DNA of 64,000 nucleotides from CAXBDP01 sp963974465 (GTDB lineage: Bacteria; Bacteroidota; Bacteroidia; Cytophagales; Cyclobacteriaceae), in the NCBI GenBank assembly GCA_049340005.1, contig JBMPIY010000001.1; one strand, 5' to 3'. A model generated the notes under the pieces. That model did no database searches. It had not been told where the DNA came from and worked only from the letters and a program-made list of their open reading frames with translations. Below are positions 53,120-61,660 of the stretch, in pieces. The translations under genes were made by a program, and so were the position numbers. Every line of letters begins with the position of its first letter. The first letter of the stretch is position 1.

Positions 53120-53956
53120 ATGAATAGGCTATTAATTACGATATTAATCTTGTTGGGCTTCAATCAAGCTTTTGCCTGCAGTTGTGATATGCCATTAACA
53201 ACGCTTGAATTCTACTCTTCAGACATTGTTTTTGAAGGTAGAGTAATTTCAAAGATTTATGCTGAGGATTCTCTCACTTACACTGCAACTTTGGAGATTA
53301 TAAAGAATTATAAGAATCAAAGCCAATTACAAACAGTAACCATAAATAGACCTGCAGAAGGTGAAATAACTGGCACCTTTACATCATGTGACTGGCACAT
53401 AAAATTAGGTGAAACCTGGTTAATTTATGCTGAATTAGATGGTTCAAGGATTTCTTTTGATTACATGTGTTCCAATTCTATGCCTACATCATCTAGAAAA
53501 ATTAATGAATACGATCAAAAGATTTTAGACAATGGAAAAGACCTTGACCTTCAGAAATTCTTTATAGAGGATGATTTTTATTTCAATCCTGTACAACCAA
53601 TATTGAATTTTGATTCAATTGTATCAGCAGCAAAACCAAAAGACTATGAAAATGAACTTGCTTTGATCGATTTAGCAATTGATGAAAAAGGGAAATTGAT
53701 AAATCTTGCATCCAGAAAATCACTTCTTGTGCAAAAGGATTCAATCTTCGGGTTGCCTATATCCTTTTCTATAAATAAGGATAGAATTAATAATCAACTT
53801 GAAAGAGATGCTGTAGAGCTACTAAGCCAATTTGATACATGGGAAATTAAAAGGCATAATAAGACCAATTTGCCAGTAAAATATTTTCAAGGTGTCGTGG
53901 TGAGATATAATAAGAAAGAAAATAGTTGGACTTATGAGCTAGTCATAAGACTATAA
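53120..53956 (+). CDS. Secreted protein with NTR/TIMP-like and TonB-C-like parts
   Basis: The 278-residue product has a signal peptide that ends before Cys-Ser-Cys (FACSCD), and then DIVFEGRVISKIY ... VTINRP ... TSCDWHIKLGETWLIYA, as in the NTR/TIMP-like fold, where an N-terminal CxC is typical. The last 100 residues (ALIDLAIDEKGKLINLASRKS, then RDAVELLSQFDTWEIKRHN) resemble the TonB C-terminal fold found in many Bacteroidota periplasmic proteins. No TonB membrane anchor is present. Function unknown; repeats lie on both sides of the gene. Confidence 0.65.
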   Translation: MNRLLITILILLGFNQAFACSCDMPLTTLEFYSSDIVFEGRVISKIYAEDSLTYTATLEIIKNYKNQSQLQTVTINRPAEGEITGTFTSCDWHIKLGETWLIYAELDGSRISFDYMCSNSMPTSSRKINEYDQKILDNGKDLDLQKFFIEDDFYFNPVQPILNFDSIVSAAKPKDYENELALIDLAIDEKGKLINLASRKSLLVQKDSIFGLPISFSINKDRINNQLERDAVELLSQFDTWEIKRHNKTNLPVKYFQGVVVRYNKKENSWTYELVIRL

Positions 53957-54024
53957 ATTAATGACAGCATTCCATTAACCTATTCCCTCCCGCTTCTACC
54001 ACACAATTCAAAAACTTGCTGAAA

Positions 54025-54077
54025 GTCTGATTACAAATCCTATTTATCTTTGGTTCAGGATTGCAAATCCAGAACAG
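54025..54077 (+). repeat. Twin-hairpin repeat, copy C
   Basis: GATTACAAATC in the first arm and GGATTGCAAATCC (54058-54070) in the second are joined by a TATTTATCTTTGGTTC linker and end in AGAACAG. It matches copy D at 56412 in the same direction and copies A and B in reverse. A GCGGGAGG word lies just before it, at 53986 on the minus strand. Confidence 0.75.
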
Positions 54078-54197
54078 TTATATTTCGCCCTCATCCTACC
54101 ATTTTGCGGTTCCTTCAAAAAAAATTTAATCAATCTGTCATATTTTCAAATAATTTGTAACTAAGCTTATGAGACGGATAAATCTCAGCTTAGTAAA

Positions 54198-54704
54198 ATG
54201 AAGGAATTGAACAGTAATTTCATTGAGATTCTAGAAAGTAACAAGGATATGATTCTGCGGATTTGTGGCGCATATGCTTCGGATTTAGCAGAAAAGCAGG
54301 ATTTGTTCCAAGAAGTTACCATTGCCATTTGGAAATCTCTCCCTTCATTTCAAAGCAATTCAAGTGTTTCTACATGGATTTATCGGATTGCACTCAACAC
54401 TTGTATTCGATTGAGTTTGCGGAATAAAAAATCCAAAATGGAAACGGTGAAACTTACAAGTGTCCATTTGGAAAACCTGCATGAAGAAAGCCATCGTCAA
54501 GAAGATGAGACTCAATTCACAAAGCTGCAATCATGTATTCAGCAATTGCAGGAGCCTGACAGAAGTATTGTTTTGCTGCATTTGGAGGAGTTGTCTCATA
54601 AGGAAATTGCCGAAATTATTGGCATTAGCGAAAATCATGTTGCCGTGAAGATGAAAAGGGCTAAGGTGAAATTATTAAACTGTATGAATCAAGATCATGG
54701 ATGA
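54198..54704 (+). CDS. ECF-type RNA polymerase sigma factor
   Basis: The 168-residue protein has region 2 (DLAEKQDLFQEVTIAIWKSL ... STWIYRIALNTCIR) and region 4 (LQEPDRSIVLLHLEELSHKE, then IAEIIGISENHVAVKMKRAK) and no extra domain, so it is a minimal ECF sigma factor. Its stop overlaps the next gene by eight bases. It probably drives its own operon, in which the second gene may restrain it. Confidence 0.9.
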   Translation: MKELNSNFIEILESNKDMILRICGAYASDLAEKQDLFQEVTIAIWKSLPSFQSNSSVSTWIYRIALNTCIRLSLRNKKSKMETVKLTSVHLENLHEESHRQEDETQFTKLQSCIQQLQEPDRSIVLLHLEELSHKEIAEIIGISENHVAVKMKRAKVKLLNCMNQDHG

Positions 54705-55281
54705 TTTGAAACTATTAAATATTTGGCGGGAGGGTAATCAGCGCAATAAAGTTAGTATAGATGCTAACAAATTGCTGACAGAACTTACTGAAAACCTGAG
54801 TGAGTTTGATGCAAAATTAAAAAAGCGTGATTCTCTGGAAATCACTGTTGCGTTAATTATGATCCCAATGGCCATTCTCTTAGCCTATTTTGTTGATTCC
54901 AGCTTGCAGCAATTAGGTTTTGGGTTGATTGTACCCTATTGTGCTTTAGTAATTTACAAACTGAAAAGAGTGAAAAAATACAAAGTTCAAATAGATGCTC
55001 AGCAAAGTCAAAAAGCATTCTTAACGCAATCAAAAGAGTATTTGGTCAAAGAAATGAATTTACTTAAAACAGTATTGTACTGGTATATTCTACCGGCCTT
55101 TTTGTGTGCATCATTAATCAACATAGGCTCCGATAGTGGGCAACTTGAACTTATACTCACTTTTATCGGGATGATTGCCCTATTCGGATATATCTATTAT
55201 TTAAATAGAAAAGCCGTAAAAGATGATTTTGAGCCAATTTTAGCTCAGCTCAACCAAACTATCGAAGAACTAAACAACTAA
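54697..55281 (+). CDS. Membrane protein, possible anti-sigma partner
   Basis: The 194-residue protein has a cytoplasmic N-terminal part (LKLLNIWREGNQRNKVSIDA) and then four hydrophobic helices (about 50-67, 72-88, 126-144, 150-168). Small proteins that begin in the same way often follow ECF sigma genes in Bacteroidota and are thought to hold the sigma factor at the membrane. No zinc-type HxxxCxxC anti-sigma motif is present. The eight-base overlap with the sigma gene supports a functional link; the role is inferred. Confidence 0.65.
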   Translation: MDDLKLLNIWREGNQRNKVSIDANKLLTELTENLSEFDAKLKKRDSLEITVALIMIPMAILLAYFVDSSLQQLGFGLIVPYCALVIYKLKRVKKYKVQIDAQQSQKAFLTQSKEYLVKEMNLLKTVLYWYILPAFLCASLINIGSDSGQLELILTFIGMIALFGYIYYLNRKAVKDDFEPILAQLNQTIEELNN

Positions 55282-55285
55282 CACC

Positions 55286-56368
55286 ATGTTGAAAAAAATA
55301 TTAATCGGATTAGGAGTGTTTATCGCACTCATATTTATCACTTTTGGGATTGCCGCTTATTATTTCTTTCCCGACAAAAACACCATTCCAGATTTTGCAT
55401 TAGCGCATCCAGACAAATCTGCTATGATGCTTATGCACAATGGCGAATTAATCGCAGCCCATAATCCAGATAAGCTGATGACACTTGCAAGCACCATGAA
55501 GGTGGTCGTGGCAATAGAATATGCTGAACAAGCACAGAATGGAAGTATCGATCCCAATGAGCAGATTCCTATCACAGAGCTAGACTTGTATTACATTCCA
55601 AATACAGATGGTGGAGCACACCCAGCCTGGCTCAATTGGGCAAGCGATAAAATAAATGACGGCAAAATAAGTATTCGGGATATCACCAAAGGCATGATCA
55701 TGTTTAGCTCCAATGCAAATACGGAATGGCTGATTGATAAACTGGGGATGGAAAATATTAATAAGCAGTTTGATAAACTGGACTTGAACCAACATACACC
55801 TATCTATCCTATCGTTTCGGCCTTATTGGTAAGTAAGGAATTTGAAAATGGAATAGAGCGGGAGGAATTGATTGAAAAGCTGCAAGAGCTTTCACAGCAA
55901 GAATACATTGATCTAACGTTGGACATCCACCAGAAACTGAAATCAGATACTAGCTACAAATCCACTTTAGGAAACCTTGCTTTCGATTTACAAAAAATAT
56001 GGTCGGACAGATTGCCCGCTTCAACCGCAGCCGATTACCTTAAAATAATGAAGTTGATAAATGACAGAGAATATTTTGCTGAAGGCACTCAAGAATACTT
56101 AGACGAAATAATGGAGTTTATGCTTGCAAACCCTGCCAATCGATCGTGGCTAAAGCATACTGGTAGTAAAGGAGGATCCACAGCATTTGTTCTAACACGT
56201 TGTTTGTACGCCACTGAAATATCTGGCGACAAAACCGAGCTAGTATATTTTTTCAACGACCTCAATTTTGTGGAGCAGCAAAGACTACAAATGAGCATCA
56301 ATGATTTTGAATTGCAAATATTAAGTGATACGGATTTTAGAGAGGAATTGAAGGAGAGGTTTAATTAA
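55286..56368 (+). CDS. Membrane-anchored class A beta-lactamase-fold serine hydrolase
   Basis: The 360-residue protein has an N-terminal membrane anchor (residues about 4-28) and then the active-site blocks: STMK (nucleophile Ser and Lys), SSNAN in place of SDN, and HTGS in KHTGSKGG in place of KTG. The fold fits PF13354-like serine hydrolases. The Glu-166 equivalent of true lactamases is not obvious, and the His at the KTG site is unlike TEM-type enzymes, so a peptidase or esterase acting in the periplasm is as likely as a lactamase. Starts five bases after the membrane protein gene. Confidence 0.8.
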   Translation: MLKKILIGLGVFIALIFITFGIAAYYFFPDKNTIPDFALAHPDKSAMMLMHNGELIAAHNPDKLMTLASTMKVVVAIEYAEQAQNGSIDPNEQIPITELDLYYIPNTDGGAHPAWLNWASDKINDGKISIRDITKGMIMFSSNANTEWLIDKLGMENINKQFDKLDLNQHTPIYPIVSALLVSKEFENGIEREELIEKLQELSQQEYIDLTLDIHQKLKSDTSYKSTLGNLAFDLQKIWSDRLPASTAADYLKIMKLINDREYFAEGTQEYLDEIMEFMLANPANRSWLKHTGSKGGSTAFVLTRCLYATEISGDKTELVYFFNDLNFVEQQRLQMSINDFELQILSDTDFREELKERFN

Positions 56369-56411
56369 ATATTCACGATTCTTAGAGATTGATAATTCAA
56401 AGTTTGATAAA

Positions 56412-56464
56412 GTCGTATTGCAAATCCTTTTTATCTGTAGTTCTGGATTACAAATCCAGAACAG
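56412..56464 (+). repeat. Twin-hairpin repeat, copy D
   Basis: GTATTGCAAATCC in the first arm and GGATTACAAATCC in the second, joined by TTTTTATCTGTAGTTCT, end in AGAACAG as in copy C. Copies C and D bracket the sigma-hydrolase operon in direct orientation. Confidence 0.75.
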
Positions 56465-56537
56465 TGGAAAAAGATAATCAATTAACCAAAATTAGAAATT
56501 CAGAAAGCTATTTTTATATTTACCCAAAATATTAATT

Positions 56538-56729
56538 ATGGGACTATTCTGGAATCTAATTCAACAAAGCCAAATATCAACTCAAAGTTCTAGAGCATCT
56601 ACTTTAGAAGCAAGAGTTGCCTACCTAGAAAGTGAGCTGCAGAAAACGCAAGAGCTCTTGATGAAAACATTGAAAGTTCTGGAAGAGCATAGCGGCAAGG
56701 ATATAAATGGTGATGGTAAGATCAGCTAA
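56538..56729 (+). CDS. Small coiled-coil protein with a C-terminal DxNxDGxI loop
   Basis: The 63-residue product has a heptad helix (about residues 21-52, TLEARVAYLESELQKTQELL) and ends in KDINGDGKIS, a calcium-type loop like one half of an EF-hand or dockerin repeat. No signal peptide is evident, so the loop would be cytoplasmic, which is unusual for such a motif. I do not recognise the family; the regular helix makes it likely to be real. Confidence 0.6.
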   Translation: MGLFWNLIQQSQISTQSSRASTLEARVAYLESELQKTQELLMKTLKVLEEHSGKDINGDGKIS

Positions 56730-56743
56730 AGAGTCAGCCTAAA

Positions 56744-57478
56744 TTAAACCTTCTTTATACTATTCATTAGACTTTCCTTATACATTTTGCTTATTGGAAT
56801 CACCTTTCTATTGATTTCCAAATGGGAATCCGCAACCGCATCCAATTTTTTGATATTTACTACATAGGATCTATGTACTCGTAAGAAATCCTTGCTTTCA
56901 ACTTTTTCACAAAATGAATTTAATGGACTAACAATTAAATAGTTTTTACTTAAGGTTACGATATTACAATAATTTCTTTCCGCTTCAATGTAGAGGATTT
57001 CATCTAGCATCAATTTGATGAGTTTGCCATTATTTCGAATAAATATCCGATCATCCATGCAATCTGAAAGTGTGTTTATCTCACGGTTTCCTTTAACTTC
57101 CGTATTGATCTTTTCGATAACTAGCTCAATGGTACGTTCTAAGTTTAGTTTATTAAATGGCTTTGTAATAAATGCATAAGGTTTGGTTTCTTTAGCTTTT
57201 TGGAAGGAGGCATCATCCGAATTTGCAGTAAGATAAATTAAAGGTATATCAATACTTTCCTGAATTTGGCTTGCGGCTTCTATTCCATTAATTTTTCCTT
57301 TGAGATTTATATCCATTAGAATGATATCGGGCTGATTCTCTTTTGCATGATTTACCGCATCCTCACCGCGAGACTCAATGCCTGTAACATCATAGCCCAA
57401 ATTGGAAAGCTGTAAGGAAATATTTGCAGCGATTATCATATCGTCTTCCACTATCAGGATTCTTGCTTTTTTACTCAT
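56744..57478 (-). CDS. LytTR-family response regulator
   Basis: The 244-residue protein has a receiver domain (LIVEDDMIIA, phospho-Asp in DIILMDINLKG, Thr in YLTANSD, Lys in FITKPF) and a LytTR DNA-binding domain (GKLIKLMLDEILYIEAERNY, FLRVHRSYVVNIKKLDAV). It overlaps the histidine kinase stop by four bases, so the two form a pair. Its targets are unknown. Confidence 0.92.
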   Translation of the reverse strand: MSKKARILIVEDDMIIAANISLQLSNLGYDVTGIESRGEDAVNHAKENQPDIILMDINLKGKINGIEAASQIQESIDIPLIYLTANSDDASFQKAKETKPYAFITKPFNKLNLERTIELVIEKINTEVKGNREINTLSDCMDDRIFIRNNGKLIKLMLDEILYIEAERNYCNIVTLSKNYLIVSPLNSFCEKVESKDFLRVHRSYVVNIKKLDAVADSHLEINRKVIPISKMYKESLMNSIKKV

Positions 57479-59433
57479 GCTGCATTTTCAAGTTGAAATT
57501 CAAAAACTACTTCTGTACCTAATTGTTTGTTTAGTTTCATCTTGCCATCTAATTGTCTCGTCAAAAGTTCGATCAATTGAGTTCCAAATCCTGTCCCTTT
57601 TACTTGAGGGTTTTCGCTAAAACCTACTCCATTATCGGTGATAGATAAATGCAATATAGAATTTTCCTCCCGCATACTTATGCCAATGATACCTTGTCTA
57701 CCATTTGGGAAAGCATATTTCAATGAATTAGTAATAATTTCATTCACAATCAATCCAATAGGTATAGCCCTATCTACATTCAGTTCCATCCTTTCCATTT
57801 CACATTCAAACACTACCCGGTCTGTCATATCAAATGAATCTATGATAAAGCCTCCTAAATTTTCAAAATAGTTTTTCATTTCGATTGCAGCCAAATTCTC
57901 GCCCTGATACAAGTTTTGATGAATAATCCCCATACTTTGTACCCTATTTTGGCTTTCGCGCATGATATCCCGCAATTCTGCATTATCTACCTGAGCAGTT
58001 TGCAAAGAAAGTAAGCTGGATATAGTTTCAAGATTATTCTTTACTCTATGGTGGATTTCCTTCAATAGAAATTCTTTTTCCTTATTCTGCTTTTCTAGAA
58101 GTAAACTGTACTTTTTTCTGCGTATAAAAACTCTGTAGAGCAAAAACAAGAATAAGACCATCACAGCCGTCAGAATAAAGGTAAACAACTGGATGATTTC
58201 TTGTTTCTTTAATTCCTCATTTTGAAGCAAAATGATATTTTCCTTTTGGTTGACATCCATTTCAGTTTGTAGCTGTGCAATCCGCTGATCAGCCTCCGTA
58301 TTGAAAACCAATTGGTTTAGTTCATTATATTTTTTGAATGCATTTAAAGACTCTTCTATTCTATTAGCTCCTTCGAAAGCTTCACTTAGGTCTCTGTGAA
58401 TTAAGCTTAGATAATATATGTCTCCAAAATCAGCTGTGGCAGTTTGGATACTCCGCTCAAGGTAGACTACCGCTGCAGCATACTCTCCAAGCTTATTTTT
58501 CAATTTACCTAGAGAATGTAAAGACCGCACAATCATGAAGTCATTTTGCAGTAGTTCGGCGTATTTAAGCGCCTCTTTTCCTGAAGTTTCTGCATTTTTA
58601 AAATCACCCATTTGACTGTATAAATCTGTAAGGGCTATATAGGTATCGCTCAGATTATTATAAAATCCATATTGCTTTCCTATCTCTGTGGATTGTTGGT
58701 AATAGGGTAAAGCCTCTTCAAACCGTCCTAGCTCCATTAGATTATTCCCTAGTACATGAAGTGTGAAATCGTAATCTAAATCCTTAATTCCTCTTTCTTC
58801 AAAAATTGCGATAGATTTTAAGCCATACTCTACTCCACTTTCATATTTCCCTTGCTTCCAAAATAGATTACTGATATCGGAATAGGCCATTGCAATGGCT
58901 TTTTTATCCTTATACTTTTCGCCTAATTCAAGGGTTTTTGTTGCATATTCAAAGGCAATACTCAAGTCACCTCTTCGCTCAAATACATAGCCCAAATTAG
59001 TCAGCAGCAACCAAGTTTCTGCTTCGGGCAATTTTTGTAGCGCACTTCTCAAGGCTAATTCTGCTTGGTCAAGTTCCTCTAATCTAAGCATGATAGCACC
59101 TTGCGTAACTTGCATTCTCCCCTCCCACAATTCATTGTCGGCTAACCTAACTTCCTTCAAACTTTGATTAATGATCTCCAAAGATTTTTTGAGATTCCTT
59201 GTATGATAATAGTATGCAAGATCATTCAACACCCGAAATCGCAAGGTATCTTGCTTGATACTTTCTATGCTTTGCTCGAGTACATTTAGGTACTCAGGGC
59301 CAAAATCATCTGTTTCCTCAAAAATCTTAAGATACTGAATTTGCCCATTTTGCTGAACAATTTGTGCATTTACATCGAAGGACAGCAAAAGCAAAAAGGA
59401 TACAAAAAGCCTGTTCATGCACTCAAGATACAA
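57475..59433 (-). CDS. TPR-containing histidine kinase (HisKA_2 type)
   Basis: The 652-residue protein has a signal peptide, about seven TPR units (residues 60-370), one membrane helix (about 415-435, FTFILTAVMVLFLFLLYRVF), then a HisKA_2 dimerization region with the phosphoryl His in EIHHRVKNNLETISSLLSLQ, and an HATPase part (NEIITNSLKYAFPNG, ITDNGVGF, GTGFGTQLI). The TPR part lies in the periplasm and would sense protein or peptide partners. The LytTR regulator gene follows with an overlap. Confidence 0.92.
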   Translation of the reverse strand: MYLECMNRLFVSFLLLLSFDVNAQIVQQNGQIQYLKIFEETDDFGPEYLNVLEQSIESIKQDTLRFRVLNDLAYYYHTRNLKKSLEIINQSLKEVRLADNELWEGRMQVTQGAIMLRLEELDQAELALRSALQKLPEAETWLLLTNLGYVFERRGDLSIAFEYATKTLELGEKYKDKKAIAMAYSDISNLFWKQGKYESGVEYGLKSIAIFEERGIKDLDYDFTLHVLGNNLMELGRFEEALPYYQQSTEIGKQYGFYNNLSDTYIALTDLYSQMGDFKNAETSGKEALKYAELLQNDFMIVRSLHSLGKLKNKLGEYAAAVVYLERSIQTATADFGDIYYLSLIHRDLSEAFEGANRIEESLNAFKKYNELNQLVFNTEADQRIAQLQTEMDVNQKENIILLQNEELKKQEIIQLFTFILTAVMVLFLFLLYRVFIRRKKYSLLLEKQNKEKEFLLKEIHHRVKNNLETISSLLSLQTAQVDNAELRDIMRESQNRVQSMGIIHQNLYQGENLAAIEMKNYFENLGGFIIDSFDMTDRVVFECEMERMELNVDRAIPIGLIVNEIITNSLKYAFPNGRQGIIGISMREENSILHLSITDNGVGFSENPQVKGTGFGTQLIELLTRQLDGKMKLNKQLGTEVVFEFQLENAA

Positions 59434-59592
59434 GAAAAAGTTATTGAAAATCAGGAATTAAGTGATCAAATATTCCTAGATAAAAATATCAGTCACTCGG
59501 GACAATTTTTAAGAGCCTTAGTCCTTAATCTTTGGCAAAAAAATTTACGCTAGAACATATTGAAAGAGTATTCCAAACAAATCAACAATACA

Positions 59593-60000
59593 ATGGGCCA
59601 AACTAACCGAAACACTCCTGTTTATTTTAACCTTAGACCAGAACTTGAGAAAGCGTATGGCTATACGCATGCGGTAAAAGTAGGCAATAGCATCAAAATA
59701 TCTGGTGCGGTGAGCATGGATGATGAAGGAAACCCACTAGCTGTTGGAGACATCCTTCAACAAATGAAAAATTGTTATGCTGATTTAGAAAAGGTGCTTT
59801 CTCACTACGGCTGTACTTTCGACGATGTAATAGTTGAAAATGTATTCACTACCGATATGCCGGCTTTTTTAGAAAATGCAGTATACAGAAACTCAATCTA
59901 CACCAAGAGATTTCCCACGGGATCTTGGATGGAAGTAAAAAGTTTAGTGATGCCCGAATTTTTAATTGAGATTGAATTAGAAGTACATGACCCTAAATAA
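59593..60000 (+). CDS. RidA/YjgF-family protein
   Basis: The protein of about 135 residues starts at the ATG at 59593; an in-frame TTG at 59560 adds 11 residues without family support. The RidA features are YTHAVKVGNSIKISGAVSMD, DILQQMKNCYADLEKVLSHYG and FPTGSWMEVKSLVMPEFLIEIE. The Arg that binds the imine carboxylate in true RidA (R at position ~105) is not obvious here, so deaminase activity is unsure. First of a row of four same-strand genes with short gaps. Confidence 0.85.
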   Translation: MGQTNRNTPVYFNLRPELEKAYGYTHAVKVGNSIKISGAVSMDDEGNPLAVGDILQQMKNCYADLEKVLSHYGCTFDDVIVENVFTTDMPAFLENAVYRNSIYTKRFPTGSWMEVKSLVMPEFLIEIELEVHDPK

Positions 60001-60026
60001 AAATAAACAAAACCCTAAAAAAATAT

Positions 60027-60959
60027 ATGATAACAGTAGGTATTATAGGTGGCTCTGGGTTTATCGGAAGCTACAATACAAAGAAATTTTTAGAGAATGG
60101 ATTTAAAGTAAAAGTCTCTACCACAGACACTTCCAAAAAAGAGAAATATGCTCACTTGAAGAAATTACCAAATAATGAGAATCTGGAAATTGTTGGTTTA
60201 AATGTACAAAACCAAGCTGAGCTTGAGTCATTTTTAAAAGGATGTCAAATTGTAATTCATGGTGGCACACCTTTCCAACTTGCTGTAAATGATCCAAAAA
60301 CAGAATTATTTGACCCGACTGTAAAAGGTACTGAAAACTTCTTGAAGGCCATTCAAAAAACTTTAGGAATAAAGAAGGTGGTAATTATTGCTTCTGTAGG
60401 CGCCTTCAATACCGATTTCCCTATGCCAGTAGGAAATAAAAAACCGAGCGAAATTTTTAATGAAAATGACCAACCATACTTTAATGAAGCTAGTCACCCT
60501 TATGCTCAAGCAAAGTTTCTTGCTCAGCGAGCAGTAGAAAAATTCATTGATTCTCAACCAAATCTAGTTTTTGAAATTGTCACAGTTTCGCCTGTAATGG
60601 TTATTGGCAAATCACTTTCAAACAGAGAAGATTCAACTTCTACTGGCTTACAGTTTTTATTAAAGAATAAAATTGCTCCGGATCCATTCATGCAAAGTCT
60701 ATATGATAATGATGTTGAATTTGCCATGGTAGATGTGGAAGATGTAGCGGGAGGAATCTATGTAGCTGCAACTAAAGAAGGATTGCATGGTAAAAACTAC
60801 CTCCTAAGCAGTGAAAGCTACCCTGTTTCGGATATTACATTGATGCTTAATAATAGTGAACCCTCCCGCCCTGCTAGAATCGCTTATTCCAATAGTTTGG
60901 CAAAAAAGGACCTAGGGATAGAGTTTCAATCTGCTAGAATTTCTTTGAGTAAATATTAA
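60027..60959 (+). CDS. NAD(P)-dependent epimerase/dehydratase-family reductase (extended SDR)
   Basis: The 310-residue protein has a Rossmann start (GIIGGSGFIGSY), a Ser in IASVGAFNT and a YxxxK in HPYAQAKFLA. It resembles the NAD(P)-dependent dihydroflavonol-reductase-like extended SDRs. The substrate is unknown. Two GCGGGAGG words lie in it, on opposite strands and in different registers (AGG and PSR). It is followed nine bases later by a membrane protein gene. Confidence 0.85.
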   Translation: MITVGIIGGSGFIGSYNTKKFLENGFKVKVSTTDTSKKEKYAHLKKLPNNENLEIVGLNVQNQAELESFLKGCQIVIHGGTPFQLAVNDPKTELFDPTVKGTENFLKAIQKTLGIKKVVIIASVGAFNTDFPMPVGNKKPSEIFNENDQPYFNEASHPYAQAKFLAQRAVEKFIDSQPNLVFEIVTVSPVMVIGKSLSNREDSTSTGLQFLLKNKIAPDPFMQSLYDNDVEFAMVDVEDVAGGIYVAATKEGLHGKNYLLSSESYPVSDITLMLNNSEPSRPARIAYSNSLAKKDLGIEFQSARISLSKY

Positions 60960-60968
60960 CAATCTGCT

Positions 60969-61604
60969 ATGGTTAATAAACAACTTTCATTAATGCCTAA
61001 CTCATGGCACTCTTGGTTGAGACTAGCCTTTTGGATATTCTTGATTCTCTTTGCGGGCAAATTTATCATTAATGATGCCTTGCCCTACTTTGGCCTTAGT
61101 GAAAATGTTTTTGGAAGGTTTTGGGTAATGAAATGGCCACTCATTGGACACATCACTGGAGGTTTGGTTGCTTTAATAGTAGGCCCTTTTCAGTTTTGGA
61201 CTGATTTCCGAAGAAAGTACCTAAACATGCACATAGTAATGGGAATAGCCTATATCACAGGAATTATGGTTGGAACCATAAGTTCTATTGCTCTTGCATT
61301 AACAACAGGGTTGGCAATTCACTGGACATGGAGCTTATCCTTAATAGGTTTGGCTTTTGCCTGGTTTACTACTACCGGAATGGCCTTCAGGTTTATACTA
61401 CTTAGGCGCATTAAACTACACAAAGAATGGATGATTAGAAGCTATGTTGTGACTTTTGCTTTTGTACTCTTCCGCTGGCTTACCAGTCAGCCATTCTATA
61501 ATGAATTTGGTTCATCTCAAGAAACTGGTTCAACAGCTATATGGCTTTCTTGGGTCATCCCATTATTTTTTACTGAGGTGATTTTACAATGGAATAAAAA
61601 GTAA
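60969..61604 (+). CDS. DUF2306-type membrane protein
   Basis: The 211-residue protein has six hydrophobic helices and the DUF2306 pattern: FQFWTDFRRKYLNMHIVMG in the middle, and RIKLHKEWMIRSYVVTFAFV with the conserved His and Arg. Family members may bind heme or quinone, but the function is not established. Nine bases after the epimerase gene. Confidence 0.82.
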   Translation: MVNKQLSLMPNSWHSWLRLAFWIFLILFAGKFIINDALPYFGLSENVFGRFWVMKWPLIGHITGGLVALIVGPFQFWTDFRRKYLNMHIVMGIAYITGIMVGTISSIALALTTGLAIHWTWSLSLIGLAFAWFTTTGMAFRFILLRRIKLHKEWMIRSYVVTFAFVLFRWLTSQPFYNEFGSSQETGSTAIWLSWVIPLFFTEVILQWNKK

Positions 61605-61660
61605 GCCATTCATCGAAAAACGAGGTGTAAATCAATTCAATTTGAGCTCATTTTAAAAAA

